Source: an uncultured Selenomonadales bacterium (GTDB lineage Bacteria; Bacillota; Negativicutes; Selenomonadales; Selenomonadaceae). From it: a stretch of DNA of 64,000 bases. A model generated the notes under the pieces. The model saw only the letters and a list, made by a program, of their open reading frames with translations, did not search any database and was not told the DNA's origin. Shown here in pieces: positions 24,835-35,099 of this stretch; position 1 is the stretch's first letter, and every line of letters starts with the position of its first letter. The stretch spans positions 37,207-101,206 of the forward strand of contig CALFJC010000063.1 in NCBI GenBank assembly GCA_937877655.1, read 5' to 3'. Position numbers and translations under genes: made by a program.

Positions 24835-27800
24835 TTAATTTTGAGCGGATTTATCTTTGCCGAAGATTTTATGAACAATATTTTGAACGACAACGAAGAA
24901 GACAGGAATTAAAAATATACCGAGAAAGGTTGCGACGGTCATCCCGCCGACAACCGCAACGCCCATAGAATTACGAGCCGCCGAGCCTGCGCCCGAAGCC
25001 GTTGCCAAAGGCAGACAACCGATTATAAAAGCAAAACTCGTCATTAAAATCGGGCGAAGGCGCAAGCCCGCCGATTCAAGAGACGCTTTAACCGCTTCCA
25101 TGCCCTTATCAGTGCGAACTTTGGCAAATTCGACAATCAAGATAGCATTTTTTGCTGCGAGCCCCATGATCATTATGACGCCGATTTGCATATAAATGCT
25201 GTTCTGAAAACCGGGATTGCCTACGCCGAAAGTGTTCGTGTAGTAATTTAAAACGAACTCGGAGAGCAATGCGCCGAAAATTCCCGTCGGAACCGTCATC
25301 AAAACGGAAAAAGGCACGCTCCAACTCTCATAGAGCGCGGCAAGACATAAAAATACGAAAACCAATGCCAACGCCATAACTTGTCCCGTCGAACCCGATG
25401 CTTTTTGTTCTTCGCGAGATTGTCCCGACCATTCGACAGCAAAACCTGTCGGAGCAATTTCATTTACGACATTTGTTAAGGCAGTCATTGCTTGCCCCGA
25501 AGAGTAGCCGTCCGCAGGTTGAGCTTGAATTAAAACGGAGCGTTTTCCGTTAAAACGAGTGACTTGCGTCGTGCCCGTGTTCAATTTATAGCTGATTAAC
25601 GTGTCGAGCGGCACAAATTGCCCGTTTGAACCTTTGACGAACATAAATTTCAACATATCGACTTCACTGCGGAAATAAACGTCCGACTGCATGACAACTT
25701 TATAAGTCCGCCCGAATCTGTCGTAGTCATCAACGGGCATGCCGCCGAAATTAACCTGCAACGCGCTGTAAACGTCAGCAAGATTGACGCCTAGCATTTC
25801 AATTTTTTTCTGATCAAGTTCATACTTGTAACTGGGCGAAGTCACGCTGAAAGTTGTATCTACGCCTTGAAGTTCGGGGCGTGTATTAGCCGCTTGAACA
25901 ATTTTATCTGTGATTTCGGATAAATCGCTGTCGGAATGGCTTTCCAAATCGATAAGTTGCATGGTTAAGCCGCCGACTTGCCCCAAACCGGGTAATGAAG
26001 GCGGATTAAAGCCCGCGACAAAACCTTCAGGAGCTACGCCGTTGCCTACCATAAAGACATTGTAAATCGCGGCGGTTACCGATTTTTCAAACTCTTTTCG
26101 GTCTGCCCAATTATACATACTTACGAACAAAGTAGCCGCCGAAGACTTCGCGCCGCCCGAAAGTATATCGTTCCCTGCAACCGAAATAACATCTTTGACG
26201 CCGGGGACGTTTTCGCGAACGGCAGCGGCAACTTTATCTGTCGTCATTGAAGTTCTGTTAAGCGAAGTTCCTTCCGGCATCATAACTGCCGCCACAAAAT
26301 AACCTTGATCCTCGTCGGGAACAAAAGTTGACGGCAAAATTTTAAAAAGCAGCCCCGTCAAGCCGCAGACAATCAACATAAAGACGATTGCAAGCTTTGT
26401 ACCCGAAATAACTTTCGCGACAATGCCGACGTAAGAATTTTTTGTGCGTTCAAACCAGTTATTGAAGGCGTCGAAGAATTTACTGAAGAAATTTTTCTTG
26501 CCGTGTTCGTGCGGCTTTAAAATCATTGCGCAGAGTGCGGGCGTCAAAGTTAAGGCGACAAAAGCACTCAAACCCATTGAAACAGCGATTGTCAGCGCGA
26601 ATTGCCGATACAAAATGCCCGTCATGCCGCCCAAAAACGCTATCGGGATAAAAACTGCCGACAAAACAAAAGCTATCGCCACGACAGGTCCTTGAACTTC
26701 CGCCATTGCTACTTCAGTTGCCTCGACGGGATTTAAGCCGCGTTCCATGTGCTGTTCGACGTTCTCGATAACGACAATCGCGTCGTCAACGACCAAACCT
26801 ATTGCCAAAACCATTGCAAACAAAGTCAGCGTGTTAATCGTGAAACCGAGAACTGTGAACGCCGCGAAAGTTCCGAGCAATGAAACGGGAACAGCCAAAA
26901 GCGGAATAATTGTGGCGCGAAAACTCTGCAGGAAAATAAAAATAACCAAAACGACCAAAACCAACGCCTCAAAAAATGTGTGCGCGACTTCGTTAATGGA
27001 CGCTTTGATAAATTCCGTGTTGTCCAAAACTTGCCCGTACTTGATTCCTTCGGGCAAATTTTTTTCTGCCGCTTTAAGTATTTGTTTGACTTCGCCGATT
27101 GTTTCAAGAGCATTGGCGTCGCTGGTTAAGTTGATTATGAACGGTACGGAAGTATATCCGTTGAATTTTCCTATGTAAGTATTCGACAGCTGCCCGATTT
27201 CGACACGAGCGACATCTTTTAGGAGCACAAACGCGCCCGCGTCTCCTGTTTTCAAAATAATATTCTCGAATTGTTCGGGAGTTTCCAATCTGCCTTGAAT
27301 TTGTCCCGTGTATTCTTTTTCTTGACCTTGAGCGACGGGTAATTTGCCGATTGAACCTGCCGCCGCCTGTGCATTTTGCGTTTTAATTGCGCTTTGAACG
27401 TCGGCGACAGTCAAGCCGAAGTTCGCTAGCTTTTCGGGATTAATCCACACGCGCAAAGCATAATCCGCGCTTAACACTTGAACTTTACCGACGCCCTTAA
27501 CGCGTTTCAAATCGTCCGCAATGTAAATGTCCGCATAATTTTTTATGAATGCCGTATCATAAAGCCCGTTGTCGCAGTAAAAAGCAAAAATCATTGCCAT
27601 ATCCTGCGAAGACTTGGAAGTCGTCACGCCGTTGGCAATGACAGTTTCGGGCAAGTTTGAATTGGCGGAGGCAACATTATTTTGAACTTTAACCGAGTCC
27701 ATATCGCCATCCGTGCCCACTTCAAAGAAAACATTCAGCGAATAACTCCCGTCATCATTGGAATCGGAAGTCATGTAGTCCATGCCTTGCGTGCCGTTGA

Positions 27801-28005
27801 CACGATTTTCTATAACCTGCGCGACAGCTTGATTAACGACTGTGGCATTTGCGCCGGAGTAGTCGGCAGTGACATTGATTGTAGGCGGAGAAATATTCGG
27901 GTATTGAGCGATTGGCGTATTAAGTCCCGCAATTATTCCGATAAGGCTGATTATAATCGCTATGACGATGGCGAAAATCGGTCTGTGAATAAAAAATTTT
28001 GCCAT
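24835..28005 (-). CDS. RND multidrug efflux transporter (AcrB/HAE1 type)
   Basis: A 1056-residue inner-membrane proton-driven exporter that works as a trimer with the adaptor encoded upstream and an outer-membrane channel. The start MAKFFIHRPIFAIVIAI is typical; GLVVDDAIVVIENVE in helix 4 carries the two proton-relay aspartates; two large periplasmic loops and 12 helices are evident. GAGGTGG ribosome site over the end of the adaptor gene; an alternative TTG 15 bases upstream lies in that site and is rejected. No TolC gene is in the window, so a shared channel is assumed. It supports a diderm envelope. Confidence 0.93.
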   Translation of the reverse strand: MAKFFIHRPIFAIVIAIIISLIGIIAGLNTPIAQYPNISPPTINVTADYSGANATVVNQAVAQVIENRVNGTQGMDYMTSDSNDDGSYSLNVFFEVGTDGDMDSVKVQNNVASANSNLPETVIANGVTTSKSSQDMAMIFAFYCDNGLYDTAFIKNYADIYIADDLKRVKGVGKVQVLSADYALRVWINPEKLANFGLTVADVQSAIKTQNAQAAAGSIGKLPVAQGQEKEYTGQIQGRLETPEQFENIILKTGDAGAFVLLKDVARVEIGQLSNTYIGKFNGYTSVPFIINLTSDANALETIGEVKQILKAAEKNLPEGIKYGQVLDNTEFIKASINEVAHTFFEALVLVVLVIFIFLQSFRATIIPLLAVPVSLLGTFAAFTVLGFTINTLTLFAMVLAIGLVVDDAIVVIENVEQHMERGLNPVEATEVAMAEVQGPVVAIAFVLSAVFIPIAFLGGMTGILYRQFALTIAVSMGLSAFVALTLTPALCAMILKPHEHGKKNFFSKFFDAFNNWFERTKNSYVGIVAKVISGTKLAIVFMLIVCGLTGLLFKILPSTFVPDEDQGYFVAAVMMPEGTSLNRTSMTTDKVAAAVRENVPGVKDVISVAGNDILSGGAKSSAATLFVSMYNWADRKEFEKSVTAAIYNVFMVGNGVAPEGFVAGFNPPSLPGLGQVGGLTMQLIDLESHSDSDLSEITDKIVQAANTRPELQGVDTTFSVTSPSYKYELDQKKIEMLGVNLADVYSALQVNFGGMPVDDYDRFGRTYKVVMQSDVYFRSEVDMLKFMFVKGSNGQFVPLDTLISYKLNTGTTQVTRFNGKRSVLIQAQPADGYSSGQAMTALTNVVNEIAPTGFAVEWSGQSREEQKASGSTGQVMALALVFVFLCLAALYESWSVPFSVLMTVPTGIFGALLSEFVLNYYTNTFGVGNPGFQNSIYMQIGVIMIMGLAAKNAILIVEFAKVRTDKGMEAVKASLESAGLRLRPILMTSFAFIIGCLPLATASGAGSAARNSMGVAVVGGMTVATFLGIFLIPVFFVVVQNIVHKIFGKDKSAQN

Positions 28006-28016
28006 TTTCAGCCACC

Positions 28017-29189
28017 TCAATTAGTCGCGTTTTTTTCGGCGTCAAAAATTTTTTCGCTGGGCGTGAAGGAAAATCCCATATCTTTTGCCGTGACTTGCGT
28101 CACTTCCAAAGGCATTCCGTCGCGCAAATTTGTCAAGCCTTCGACGATAACCCAATCATCAGCCTTCAAGCCGCTTTTTACGATATAATACGAGCCGATT
28201 TTTTCGCCGAGCGTAATTTTTCGGACGGCAGAGGTATTGTCAGACTGCGCGACGATAACCAAAGTTTCGCCCAAAAGCTGTTGAAGGGCGCGTTCGGGAA
28301 CGAGCATTGCGTTTGGAATTCTTAAGCCGTCAATTTCGACACGGGCATACATGCCGGGAACAAGCAAGGCATCGGGATTTTTAAAAATCGTGCGAATTGT
28401 CAGCGTTCCGGTTTCATTGCCGAGCGTTCGATCATATTCGGCAAATTCTCCGTAATAAGGATAGCTTGAACCGTCCGCGAGCGTCAGAGAGATTTTAAAA
28501 TGCGCGTTCGGATTTTCTTCATGTCGCGCAAGTCGCAGATATTCTTGTTCGGAGACGGCAAATTGTACAAACACCGGGTCAACGATGCCGATTGTCGCCA
28601 GCGGTGTATTTCCGGCAGTTGAAAGAGTCCCGACAGGTACATCATCAATGCCGAGCCTGCCGCTCATCGGCGCATAAACAATCGTATCAGCCAAATCGTC
28701 CTTTGCCTTTTGCAACAAAGCTTCCTGAGCGGCAATTTCCTCTTCTTGCGATTCGACTATGGCGCGTTGATTTGCAAGTGTCTGCTCTGAGATTGCATTT
28801 GATTGCCAAAGTTCTTCATAGCGTTGAAGGTCGACACGTTCCTTGGATAAATTTGTTTTAGACTGCGCAAGATTGGCTTCAGCCTGCAAAACTGCCGATT
28901 GATATTGGCGGTCGTCGATTTTGAATAAAATTTGCCCTTCGACGACTTCTTGCCCGCCTCTAACGTATTTTTCCACAACGGAGCCGCTGACTTTTGATTG
29001 AACTTTCATTTCATCGCGGTCTACGACTTGTCCGCTGTACGATAAAGTCAACGGCGCGTCGGTTGTCAACACTTTAATCGCCTTAACTCTTGTCGGGAAG
29101 TCTTCTAAACTCATTTCTTGTTCTTCTTCGCCGCCGCAACCCGAAAAAAGCAATGCCGCCGCTAAAATTATGGCAGGAAATATTTTCAT
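28017..29189 (-). CDS. RND membrane-fusion (adaptor) lipoprotein
   Basis: The 390-residue AcrA/MexA-type periplasmic adaptor. A lipobox LFSGC places the lipidated cysteine at residue 18. Barrel-sandwich halves flank a helical hairpin (about 85-165: AEANLAQSKTNLSKE and IVESQEEEIAAQEALL); the order then is lipoyl, beta-barrel and membrane-proximal domains. The stop lies 12 bases before the transporter start. ATG start at 29189 behind TGAGGTG. It bridges the RND pump to the outer-membrane channel. Confidence 0.92.
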   Translation of the reverse strand: MKIFPAIILAAALLFSGCGGEEEQEMSLEDFPTRVKAIKVLTTDAPLTLSYSGQVVDRDEMKVQSKVSGSVVEKYVRGGQEVVEGQILFKIDDRQYQSAVLQAEANLAQSKTNLSKERVDLQRYEELWQSNAISEQTLANQRAIVESQEEEIAAQEALLQKAKDDLADTIVYAPMSGRLGIDDVPVGTLSTAGNTPLATIGIVDPVFVQFAVSEQEYLRLARHEENPNAHFKISLTLADGSSYPYYGEFAEYDRTLGNETGTLTIRTIFKNPDALLVPGMYARVEIDGLRIPNAMLVPERALQQLLGETLVIVAQSDNTSAVRKITLGEKIGSYYIVKSGLKADDWVIVEGLTNLRDGMPLEVTQVTAKDMGFSFTPSEKIFDAEKNATN

Positions 29190-29218
29190 TTAAAAAATCA
29201 CCTCAATACTTATTTTTT

Positions 29219-29694
29219 TTACATGGAGAAAACCTTCTTGCCTTCAAAATATGTCGCCGCAGGTTTTGCAGTGTGAATTTCCGTAACGGGACAAGACAAT
29301 ACGTCTTTGTTGACAAGGAGAAAATCCGCGTATTTGTCTGTGCGGATACTGCCGCGTTCGTTTTCAAGAAATATTTGCTTTGCGACATTGATTGTCAAAG
29401 ATTGAAGGGCTTGCTCACGAGCGATAAGTTCTTCCGTCCATCAAGCTTTTGTATGTTCAGGTTGATAAAAGCCCGTGACTGCAATTTCCATGATTCCATG
29501 TGCATTGTCAAACCGTTCGCATTAACCTTGCAGGTGATTTCTGTAAGTTCTTCTACCGTCCGGTTGGAAATGACTTGGTGTCCGCCGAGATAGAGCAGGT
29601 CGATAAATCCGGTGCCGCTTTCGACCATGCCCATCGCCAAAACCGCCAATGAGGTCGTCTTGATGAATTCACGGCGGGTTGGTTCTTTTGACAA
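29219..29694 (-). pseudogene. Relic of a Tat-exported amidohydrolase
   Basis: The start is a good Tat signal (RREFIKTTSLAVLAMGM), but after about 25 residues the frame jumps to internal and C-terminal amidohydrolase pieces. VEELTEITCKVNANGLTMH is in the first frame. GFYQPEHTKA, stop, WTEELIAREQALQSL and then GSIRTDKYADFLLVNKDVL with a final YFEGKKVFSM are in another. This means large internal deletions, a frameshift and a TGA. The 99-residue open frame at 29395-29694 is only the 5' part. It explains the 520 bases between the adaptor gene and the esterase. Confidence 0.75.
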
Positions 29695-29711
29695 AAAAAA
29701 TCATCTCCTGT

Positions 29712-31286
29712 TTAGGTATCTTCGTAGATGTAACGCAAGGAATTTAGATTTTGAGTGTTCAAATCTTTGTGGCAGATACAGCATTTCGAGTTTAATTCCA
29801 TTGTCCGACGATTTTCGGCGGAATATTTTTCCCAATGCGGAATAAATTCATTGTCGGGGCTGCCCGTCGCCGCAAAATTCGTCCACGCCGCTTGAACTTG
29901 CTTAACGAGATTCGGCGCAGGATTCGGATTATAATTCTTGTCAGGCAAATTAAAAGTGTAAACCAAATCAATTCCGTGATAAGCGCGCAAATTTTCAATC
30001 GGCGACTGCTCGGTGAACAAATAATAGTACACATCATTAAATTCCGATTGATATTCCGCCGCCAATTCTTGTCCGACGCGCCAATCCACATTGTTTGCAA
30101 AATTAATGTAATTTTCTTCGGTGTCTGGGCGATTTTCAAGCCATTTGCGATAAACTTCCTCAGGAGTAGCCGTTCCGGTGTATTTCGTCAGGACGAATCG
30201 CGAATTTGCTCGGAGAATATCAAAAAATTTAGGACTCGTGAACAACAGCCAAAAACACCATTCATCTGAAGTCGTGCCTGTCAAAAATTTAATTTCGCGG
30301 GCACCGCCGTCTTTTAATGCCTTGAAAGGCTCTCTCGGCAAAAATTTCCCGTCGCAAGTTGGAAAATAATTCATGAGCGATTCTTCAGGATTAAGACCAT
30401 TAACTTTTTCGTAAATATTTATGAGTTCGGCAGAAGATTTCTTCATAAGCTCGCCAATCGTCTTTGCGCCGCTAATTTCCATAAAAATTTGGGCAACTTT
30501 GGCGGATTCTTCGGGAGTATTGTAAAGACCTAAATGCCCGGACTGTGGAATTGCTTTTTGGAAGAGATTTTTTGCATAAGGAGTAATTGTCAGCAACATT
30601 ACTGAAGTCGAGCCCGCACTTTGTCCAAAAATCGTAACGTTATCGGGATTTCCGCCGAATTCCGCGATATTTTCCTTAACCCACTTCAAAGCCGCAACTT
30701 GATCTTTAATTCCGAGATAACCGCTGTCTTCAAATGAATAATCAATGTCGGCGAGGTTCAAAAAACCGAAAACGTTCAGCCGATAGTTAATCGTGACGAG
30801 AACAACATTATTTGCCGCCGCAAAATTCGTTCCGCGATAGCGTATGTCACTGTTTCCGCCTGTTTGAAAGCCGCCGCCCGGTATAAATACCATTACGGGC
30901 AAATTTTTCTTTTCGCCGCGTCTCCAAATGTTCAGCGTCAGACAATCTTCGCTTTGCGGATTTAAAGAGGCAGTTTCTTTCTCGTCAACAGTTTGCATAG
31001 CTGTAAAACCATATTTTTTCGCGTCGAAAGTCTTATTGGACGGTTTCAGCGGTTCGGGAGCACGCCAGCGCAAATTTTTTACGGGCGGTTGAGCATAGGG
31101 AATGCCGAGCCACGTTTTTACTCCTTTTTCGTCCACAAAGCCGTTGAATTTGCCGTAAAGAGTTTTAACAGTGCAATTATCGGAAGCAAAAACTTTTTCG
31201 TCAGGCAAAATTCCAATCGTATTGACTGAAACTAATCCCACTGCCGCACTTTTGATAAAATCTCTGCGCGTTAAATCTTTAATCAT
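29712..31286 (-). CDS. Tat-exported type-B carboxylesterase
   Basis: A 524-residue alpha/beta hydrolase of the carboxylesterase B / para-nitrobenzyl esterase family, predicted to be exported folded: LTRRDFIKSAAVGLVSVN is a twin-arginine signal. Motifs: WLGIPYAQPP, SEDCLTLNIW, oxyanion hole PGGGF (about 136-140) and nucleophile elbow FGQSAGS with Ser223; acid and His lie in the C-terminal half (YHGIDLVYTF). It cleaves ester bonds in the envelope; the natural substrate is unknown. A close paralogue with an in-frame stop lies 2 kb away and shares a 145-base identical block. Confidence 0.9.
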   Translation of the reverse strand: MIKDLTRRDFIKSAAVGLVSVNTIGILPDEKVFASDNCTVKTLYGKFNGFVDEKGVKTWLGIPYAQPPVKNLRWRAPEPLKPSNKTFDAKKYGFTAMQTVDEKETASLNPQSEDCLTLNIWRRGEKKNLPVMVFIPGGGFQTGGNSDIRYRGTNFAAANNVVLVTINYRLNVFGFLNLADIDYSFEDSGYLGIKDQVAALKWVKENIAEFGGNPDNVTIFGQSAGSTSVMLLTITPYAKNLFQKAIPQSGHLGLYNTPEESAKVAQIFMEISGAKTIGELMKKSSAELINIYEKVNGLNPEESLMNYFPTCDGKFLPREPFKALKDGGAREIKFLTGTTSDEWCFWLLFTSPKFFDILRANSRFVLTKYTGTATPEEVYRKWLENRPDTEENYINFANNVDWRVGQELAAEYQSEFNDVYYYLFTEQSPIENLRAYHGIDLVYTFNLPDKNYNPNPAPNLVKQVQAAWTNFAATGSPDNEFIPHWEKYSAENRRTMELNSKCCICHKDLNTQNLNSLRYIYEDT

Positions 31287-31316
31287 AAAAACACACGACC
31301 TTTTAATAAAACATTT

Positions 31317-31886
31317 TTAGTTCAGCGTGCGATATGGAGAAATTCTCGCGCCTTTCAATGAAAATTCGACTGCCAAACCTTTTTTGTCGAGTTGATAAAC
31401 CCAAACGCCGTTTGCAACAATGGCAGCGTTCGTAAATGTGTCGCCGTTCACGCCGTCGGACGCCTGCGCGGAAACTTCCGAGCCAAATTTTATATTTCCG
31501 GAAATAAATCTGTCCCAAGCCTCTTTATTAACAATGACGAAAAGCAAATCGTATTCTTTCGCGCCAAAATTTATACCGAGACTCATTTCCTTCATCTTCA
31601 TATAAATTCTTTCGTCAGTCTGCTTGTTGACGGCAACTCCGCGCCCATGATCGTCGCCATAAAAGCCCCATTTGACACTTGAAGCACTGATTGTGCAGTA
31701 AGCATAGGAAAGTTGTACTGCTTTCTCCGATGACGGATATTTTTCGTACATGCGCTCCAAAACTTGTTCGCTCATCTCGTCCAGTTTTGCACGAATCTCT
31801 TCCGGCGACTTTTTGGCGGCAAATACCGTGCTTGCCGTCATTATGACCAGCGCGAACAACATCAGTTGGATAAATTTTTTCTTCAT
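31317..31886 (-). CDS. SYLF/Ysc84-domain exported lipid-binding protein
   Basis: A 189-residue protein with a signal peptide (cleavage after about AFA at residue 23) and a SYLF-type domain: SYAYCTISASSVKWGFYGDDHGRG, then GINFGAKEYDLLFVIVN and FGSEVSAQAS, in the order expected for the bacterial Ysc84 family. Such proteins bind phospholipid in the envelope; role here unknown. ATG start behind TTGGAGGTG. It stands alone between two unrelated genes. Confidence 0.8.
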   Translation of the reverse strand: MKKKFIQLMLFALVIMTASTVFAAKKSPEEIRAKLDEMSEQVLERMYEKYPSSEKAVQLSYAYCTISASSVKWGFYGDDHGRGVAVNKQTDERIYMKMKEMSLGINFGAKEYDLLFVIVNKEAWDRFISGNIKFGSEVSAQASDGVNGDTFTNAAIVANGVWVYQLDKKGLAVEFSLKGARISPYRTLN

Positions 31887-32020
31887 GAAAATACACCTCC
31901 AAAAATTTTAGAAAACAAGTAAGATTGGGGCGGCTGTCCCCTTTGCAAACTTATTTTATCATGATATACGCTCCAAACTCAATCCTATCAGAGACTTTTG
32001 AAAAAATTTTTTACATCAAA

Positions 32021-32057
32021 GAAAAAACCCTCCGACACTCGCCGAAGGGATTTTTTA
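32021..32057 (-). terminator. Terminator after the choloylglycine-hydrolase-like gene
   Basis: Minus-strand hairpin CCCTTCGGC / GTCGGAGGG with a short loop and a T-run. The 185-base gap to the SYLF gene holds nothing else I can name. Confidence 0.75.
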
Positions 32058-32071
32058 CTTGACGAGACGAT

Positions 32072-33304
32072 TTACAGCGAATAATTGTAATACTTATTAA
32101 AACGCTCATAAATCGCAACGGTCATCTTCTTATTTTTCAGGTCGTAAACCGTATTGTGCGACGTTACCCAAAGATTATACGGATTTTCCAACTTAGGATC
32201 CTTCAAAATCTTTTTAAGCATTGATTCTTTCTGGCGCATAAGCTCCGTTATCTCAGGAAGGTGCTCTCTGTAATTATTATAGTGTATCGGATTGTCTCCG
32301 CTTGAAAATTGCTCTGAAAAACATGTATACGGGTTGTCAAAATTCGCTCCCGGCGCAAATTCGCCGTCAAGTCGGTTCGTATTCGTGTATTTTACCATTT
32401 GCATCAGCTTTTTCATTGTTTCTACCGAATTAACAGTATCCAAATTGTCTTTCAGACGACGATAACGCTCCACGCCCTCCGAATAATCGGGATAAATGCC
32501 TTTTTCATAGTCGGCAAGGTGCAAATAGTAGTTCGTAGAGATGTTTTCACCGGGCATAACAATCATTTTTTCGCCTTCGGGCTTGCTGTTGTCCAATTCT
32601 ACGACGTAACTCTTATCTTTATCGCAAATCAGAAAGTGCAACTCATAATTATCAGCTTTAATGCCGCCAATATCTGGATTAGGAGACACAACGTCGATAT
32701 TTTTCAAAATTTCAATGGCTTCGTCCGCGCTCGCCGCTCTGTCAAGCAAATATCTCGGTAAAAAATACTGCGGAACCTCTTTTTTGCCTTTATTCGTGTG
32801 CAAAGTAAAGCCCGCGCCTGTGTCGAGCGTATTGACGACGTTAAATTCAATCGCAACTCCCTTTTCGTTCATGCCGTCAACGATAAAATGCGGAATAAAC
32901 TCGATAACATCAGCGTCTTTAAGTCCCGCGTCCATCATTTCGCTGTTGAGCCACAACATTCCGCCGAACATTCCGATTGTAGCGTAGCGACTGTTCTTAT
33001 TTGTCGTTCTTACCACCATTTCTGCCGCATCGCCCGCGATAAAGTCGAGATTTCGACCCAAAAATTGTCCTTGTTTAGCCGCAGAGCACCCGCCCAAGAA
33101 AGTTACATTGCTGAAGCCTTTGTCCGACAGCTTTTTCATGTCGAAATCGGTTTTGTAGTCGTCATAAGTCACTTCGTAGAATTGATTCGCTAACTTTTTG
33201 AAGTTACTGTGCCGCGCCGCCGTCTCGCCTTCAGAAATGTCGGTAAAAACGACAATACACAGCGCAATTACCAACGAGAACAGCATAGTCAAAACATTTT
33301 TCAT
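32072..33304 (-). CDS. Exported choloylglycine-hydrolase-like (linear amide C-N hydrolase) enzyme
   Basis: A 410-residue Ntn-hydrolase-like protein with an N-terminal signal/anchor (VLTMLFSLVIALCIVVF). The likely nucleophile is Cys73 in FLGGCSAAKQG, followed by GRNLDF (residues 83-88), the usual R-XX-D pair after the cysteine in this family. Further support comes from FIVDGMNEKGVAIEFNVV and YVVELDN. Unlike bile-salt hydrolases the cysteine is not at the N-terminus, so removal of about 72 residues would be needed if it uses the free amino group. ATG start behind GAGGTG. The substrate is not evident. Confidence 0.78.
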   Translation of the reverse strand: MKNVLTMLFSLVIALCIVVFTDISEGETAARHSNFKKLANQFYEVTYDDYKTDFDMKKLSDKGFSNVTFLGGCSAAKQGQFLGRNLDFIAGDAAEMVVRTTNKNSRYATIGMFGGMLWLNSEMMDAGLKDADVIEFIPHFIVDGMNEKGVAIEFNVVNTLDTGAGFTLHTNKGKKEVPQYFLPRYLLDRAASADEAIEILKNIDVVSPNPDIGGIKADNYELHFLICDKDKSYVVELDNSKPEGEKMIVMPGENISTNYYLHLADYEKGIYPDYSEGVERYRRLKDNLDTVNSVETMKKLMQMVKYTNTNRLDGEFAPGANFDNPYTCFSEQFSSGDNPIHYNNYREHLPEITELMRQKESMLKKILKDPKLENPYNLWVTSHNTVYDLKNKKMTVAIYERFNKYYNYSL

Positions 33305-33383
33305 AAGAAACACCTCGATTTTAAGATTTTTTGGGATAGGATATTATAAAAAAAAAATGAACTGTCAATCAAAATTTTATAGT

Positions 33384-33420
33384 AAAAAAGCCCTCAGAAT
33401 TCGCACCGAAGGGCTTTTTT
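33384..33420 (-). terminator. Terminator after the disrupted esterase
   Basis: Minus-strand GCCCTTCGG ... TGAGGGC hairpin with A- and T-runs on both sides. Confidence 0.75.
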
Positions 33421-33438
33421 AGCTTGTCGAGACGATTT

Positions 33439-35001
33439 TTAGTTTTCGTAGACGTAGCGCAAAGAATTTAGGTTTTGAGTGTTCAAATCTTTTTGGCAGA
33501 CGCAGTTTTTAGAGTTCAATTCCATAGTTTGGCGATTTTTGGCTGAATATTTCTCCCAGTGCGGAATAAATTCATTGTTGGGGTTGCCGGTAGCCGCAAA
33601 ATTCGTCCACGCCGCTTGAATCGCCCTTACAAGGTTTTGATTCGGTGAAAATTCATCGGAAATATTGAACACATACGGCAAATCGCTATCATGACAAGCC
33701 CGAAATTTATCATTTACTCGCTCTGTGAACAGATAACAGTACACATCATCGAATTTTGACTGATATTCCGCCGCCAATTCTTGTCCGACGCGCCAATCAA
33801 TCTGCGTTGCAAAATCTGCAAAATTTTCTTCTGTGTCGCGGCGATTTTCAAGCCATGCTCGATAAATTTCCTCTGTTGTCTGCAATTTGTACTTTGAAAT
33901 AATCGGAGAAAAATTTTCGTTATTGGCTCGATATGTTTTAAAGAAATTTTCATCAAACTGCAACCAAAAACACCATTCATCGGCAACATTACCCGTCAAA
34001 AGTTTAATTCCGCGAGCCGCGCCGTCTTTTAATGCCTTGAAAGGATTTTTCGGTAAAAATTTTCCGTCGCAAGTCGGCAAATACTCATTTGGCTTTTCAA
34101 CAAGACCACCGGGACTAACTTTTTCGTAAATATTTATGAGTTCGGCAGAAGATTTCTTCATAAGCTCGCCAATCGTCTTTGCGCCGCTAATTTCCATAAA
34201 AATTTGGGCAACTTTGGCGGATTCTTCGGGAGTATTGTAAAGACCTAAATGCCCGGACTGCGGAATTGCTTTTTGGAACAAATTTTTAGCCGCAGGAGTA
34301 ATTGTCAGCAACATAACCGAAGTTGAGCCCGCACTTTGTCCAAAAATCGTAACGTTATCGGGATTTCCGCCAAATTCACTGATATTTTCCTTAATCCACT
34401 GCAAAGCCGCGATTTGATCTTTAATTCCGAGATAACCCGTGTCCGCGAAGGCAGAATCAATGCTTGCGAAGTTCATAAAGCCGAAAACATTAAGCCGATA
34501 GTTAATTGTGACGAGAACAACATCATTTTTCGCCGCAAAATTCGTTCCGTTGTAGGTCGATTCGATTGAACCGCCGACGCTGAAGCCGCCGCCGTGAATA
34601 AAAACCATAACGGGCAAATTTTTACCTTTTCCGCGTCTCCAAATGTTCAGCGTCAAGCAATCTTCGCTTTGCATGGCGTATGCAGAGGCATCTTATGTCG
34701 GATCAGTGTTTTGAACAGCCGCATAGCCGAATTTTTTCGCGTCGAAAGATTTATTTGACGGTTTTAACGATTGAGGAGCTTGCCAGCGCAATTTTCCGAC
34801 CGGAGGTTGGGCAAATGGGATACCGAGCCATGTTTTCACGCCGTTTTCGTCCAAAAAACCGTTGAATTTGCCGTAACGAGTCTTTACCGTGCAATTATCC
34901 GCCGCAAAAACTTTTTCCGGCAAAATTCCAACCGTATTGACTGCCAAAAAGCCCAGCGCGGAATTTTTGATAAAATCTCTTCGAGTTAAATCTTTAATCA
35001 T
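33439..35001 (-). pseudogene. Second Tat-type carboxylesterase, interrupted by an in-frame TAA
   Basis: This is a paralogue of the esterase at 29712-31286. The N-terminal part starts MIKDLTRRDF (Tat signal) and reads to residue 102; then TAA at 34695-34693 stops it. The same frame continues without any shift for 411 more codons from an ATG at 34674, through the oxyanion glycines, FGQSAGS and the C-terminus. Only this nonsense codon (plus a few changed residues around it) separates it from an intact gene. The downstream part lacks the Tat signal. ATG start behind AAAGGCGG. Confidence 0.85.
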
Positions 35002-35099
35002 AAAAACTAACCGCCTTTCTTTATTTTTGGTTTGAATTTTAGCAGGAATGTTTGGATTGTCAAAAAAAAACTCCGACAAACCGAAAAAATTTCGCTTTA

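Noticed and set aside
24816..24893. Longer version of peptide copy 1 starting inside the RND gene.
   Set aside because: It would encode RND-overlapping residues with no leader character; the TTG at 24815 aligns with the start of copy 2.
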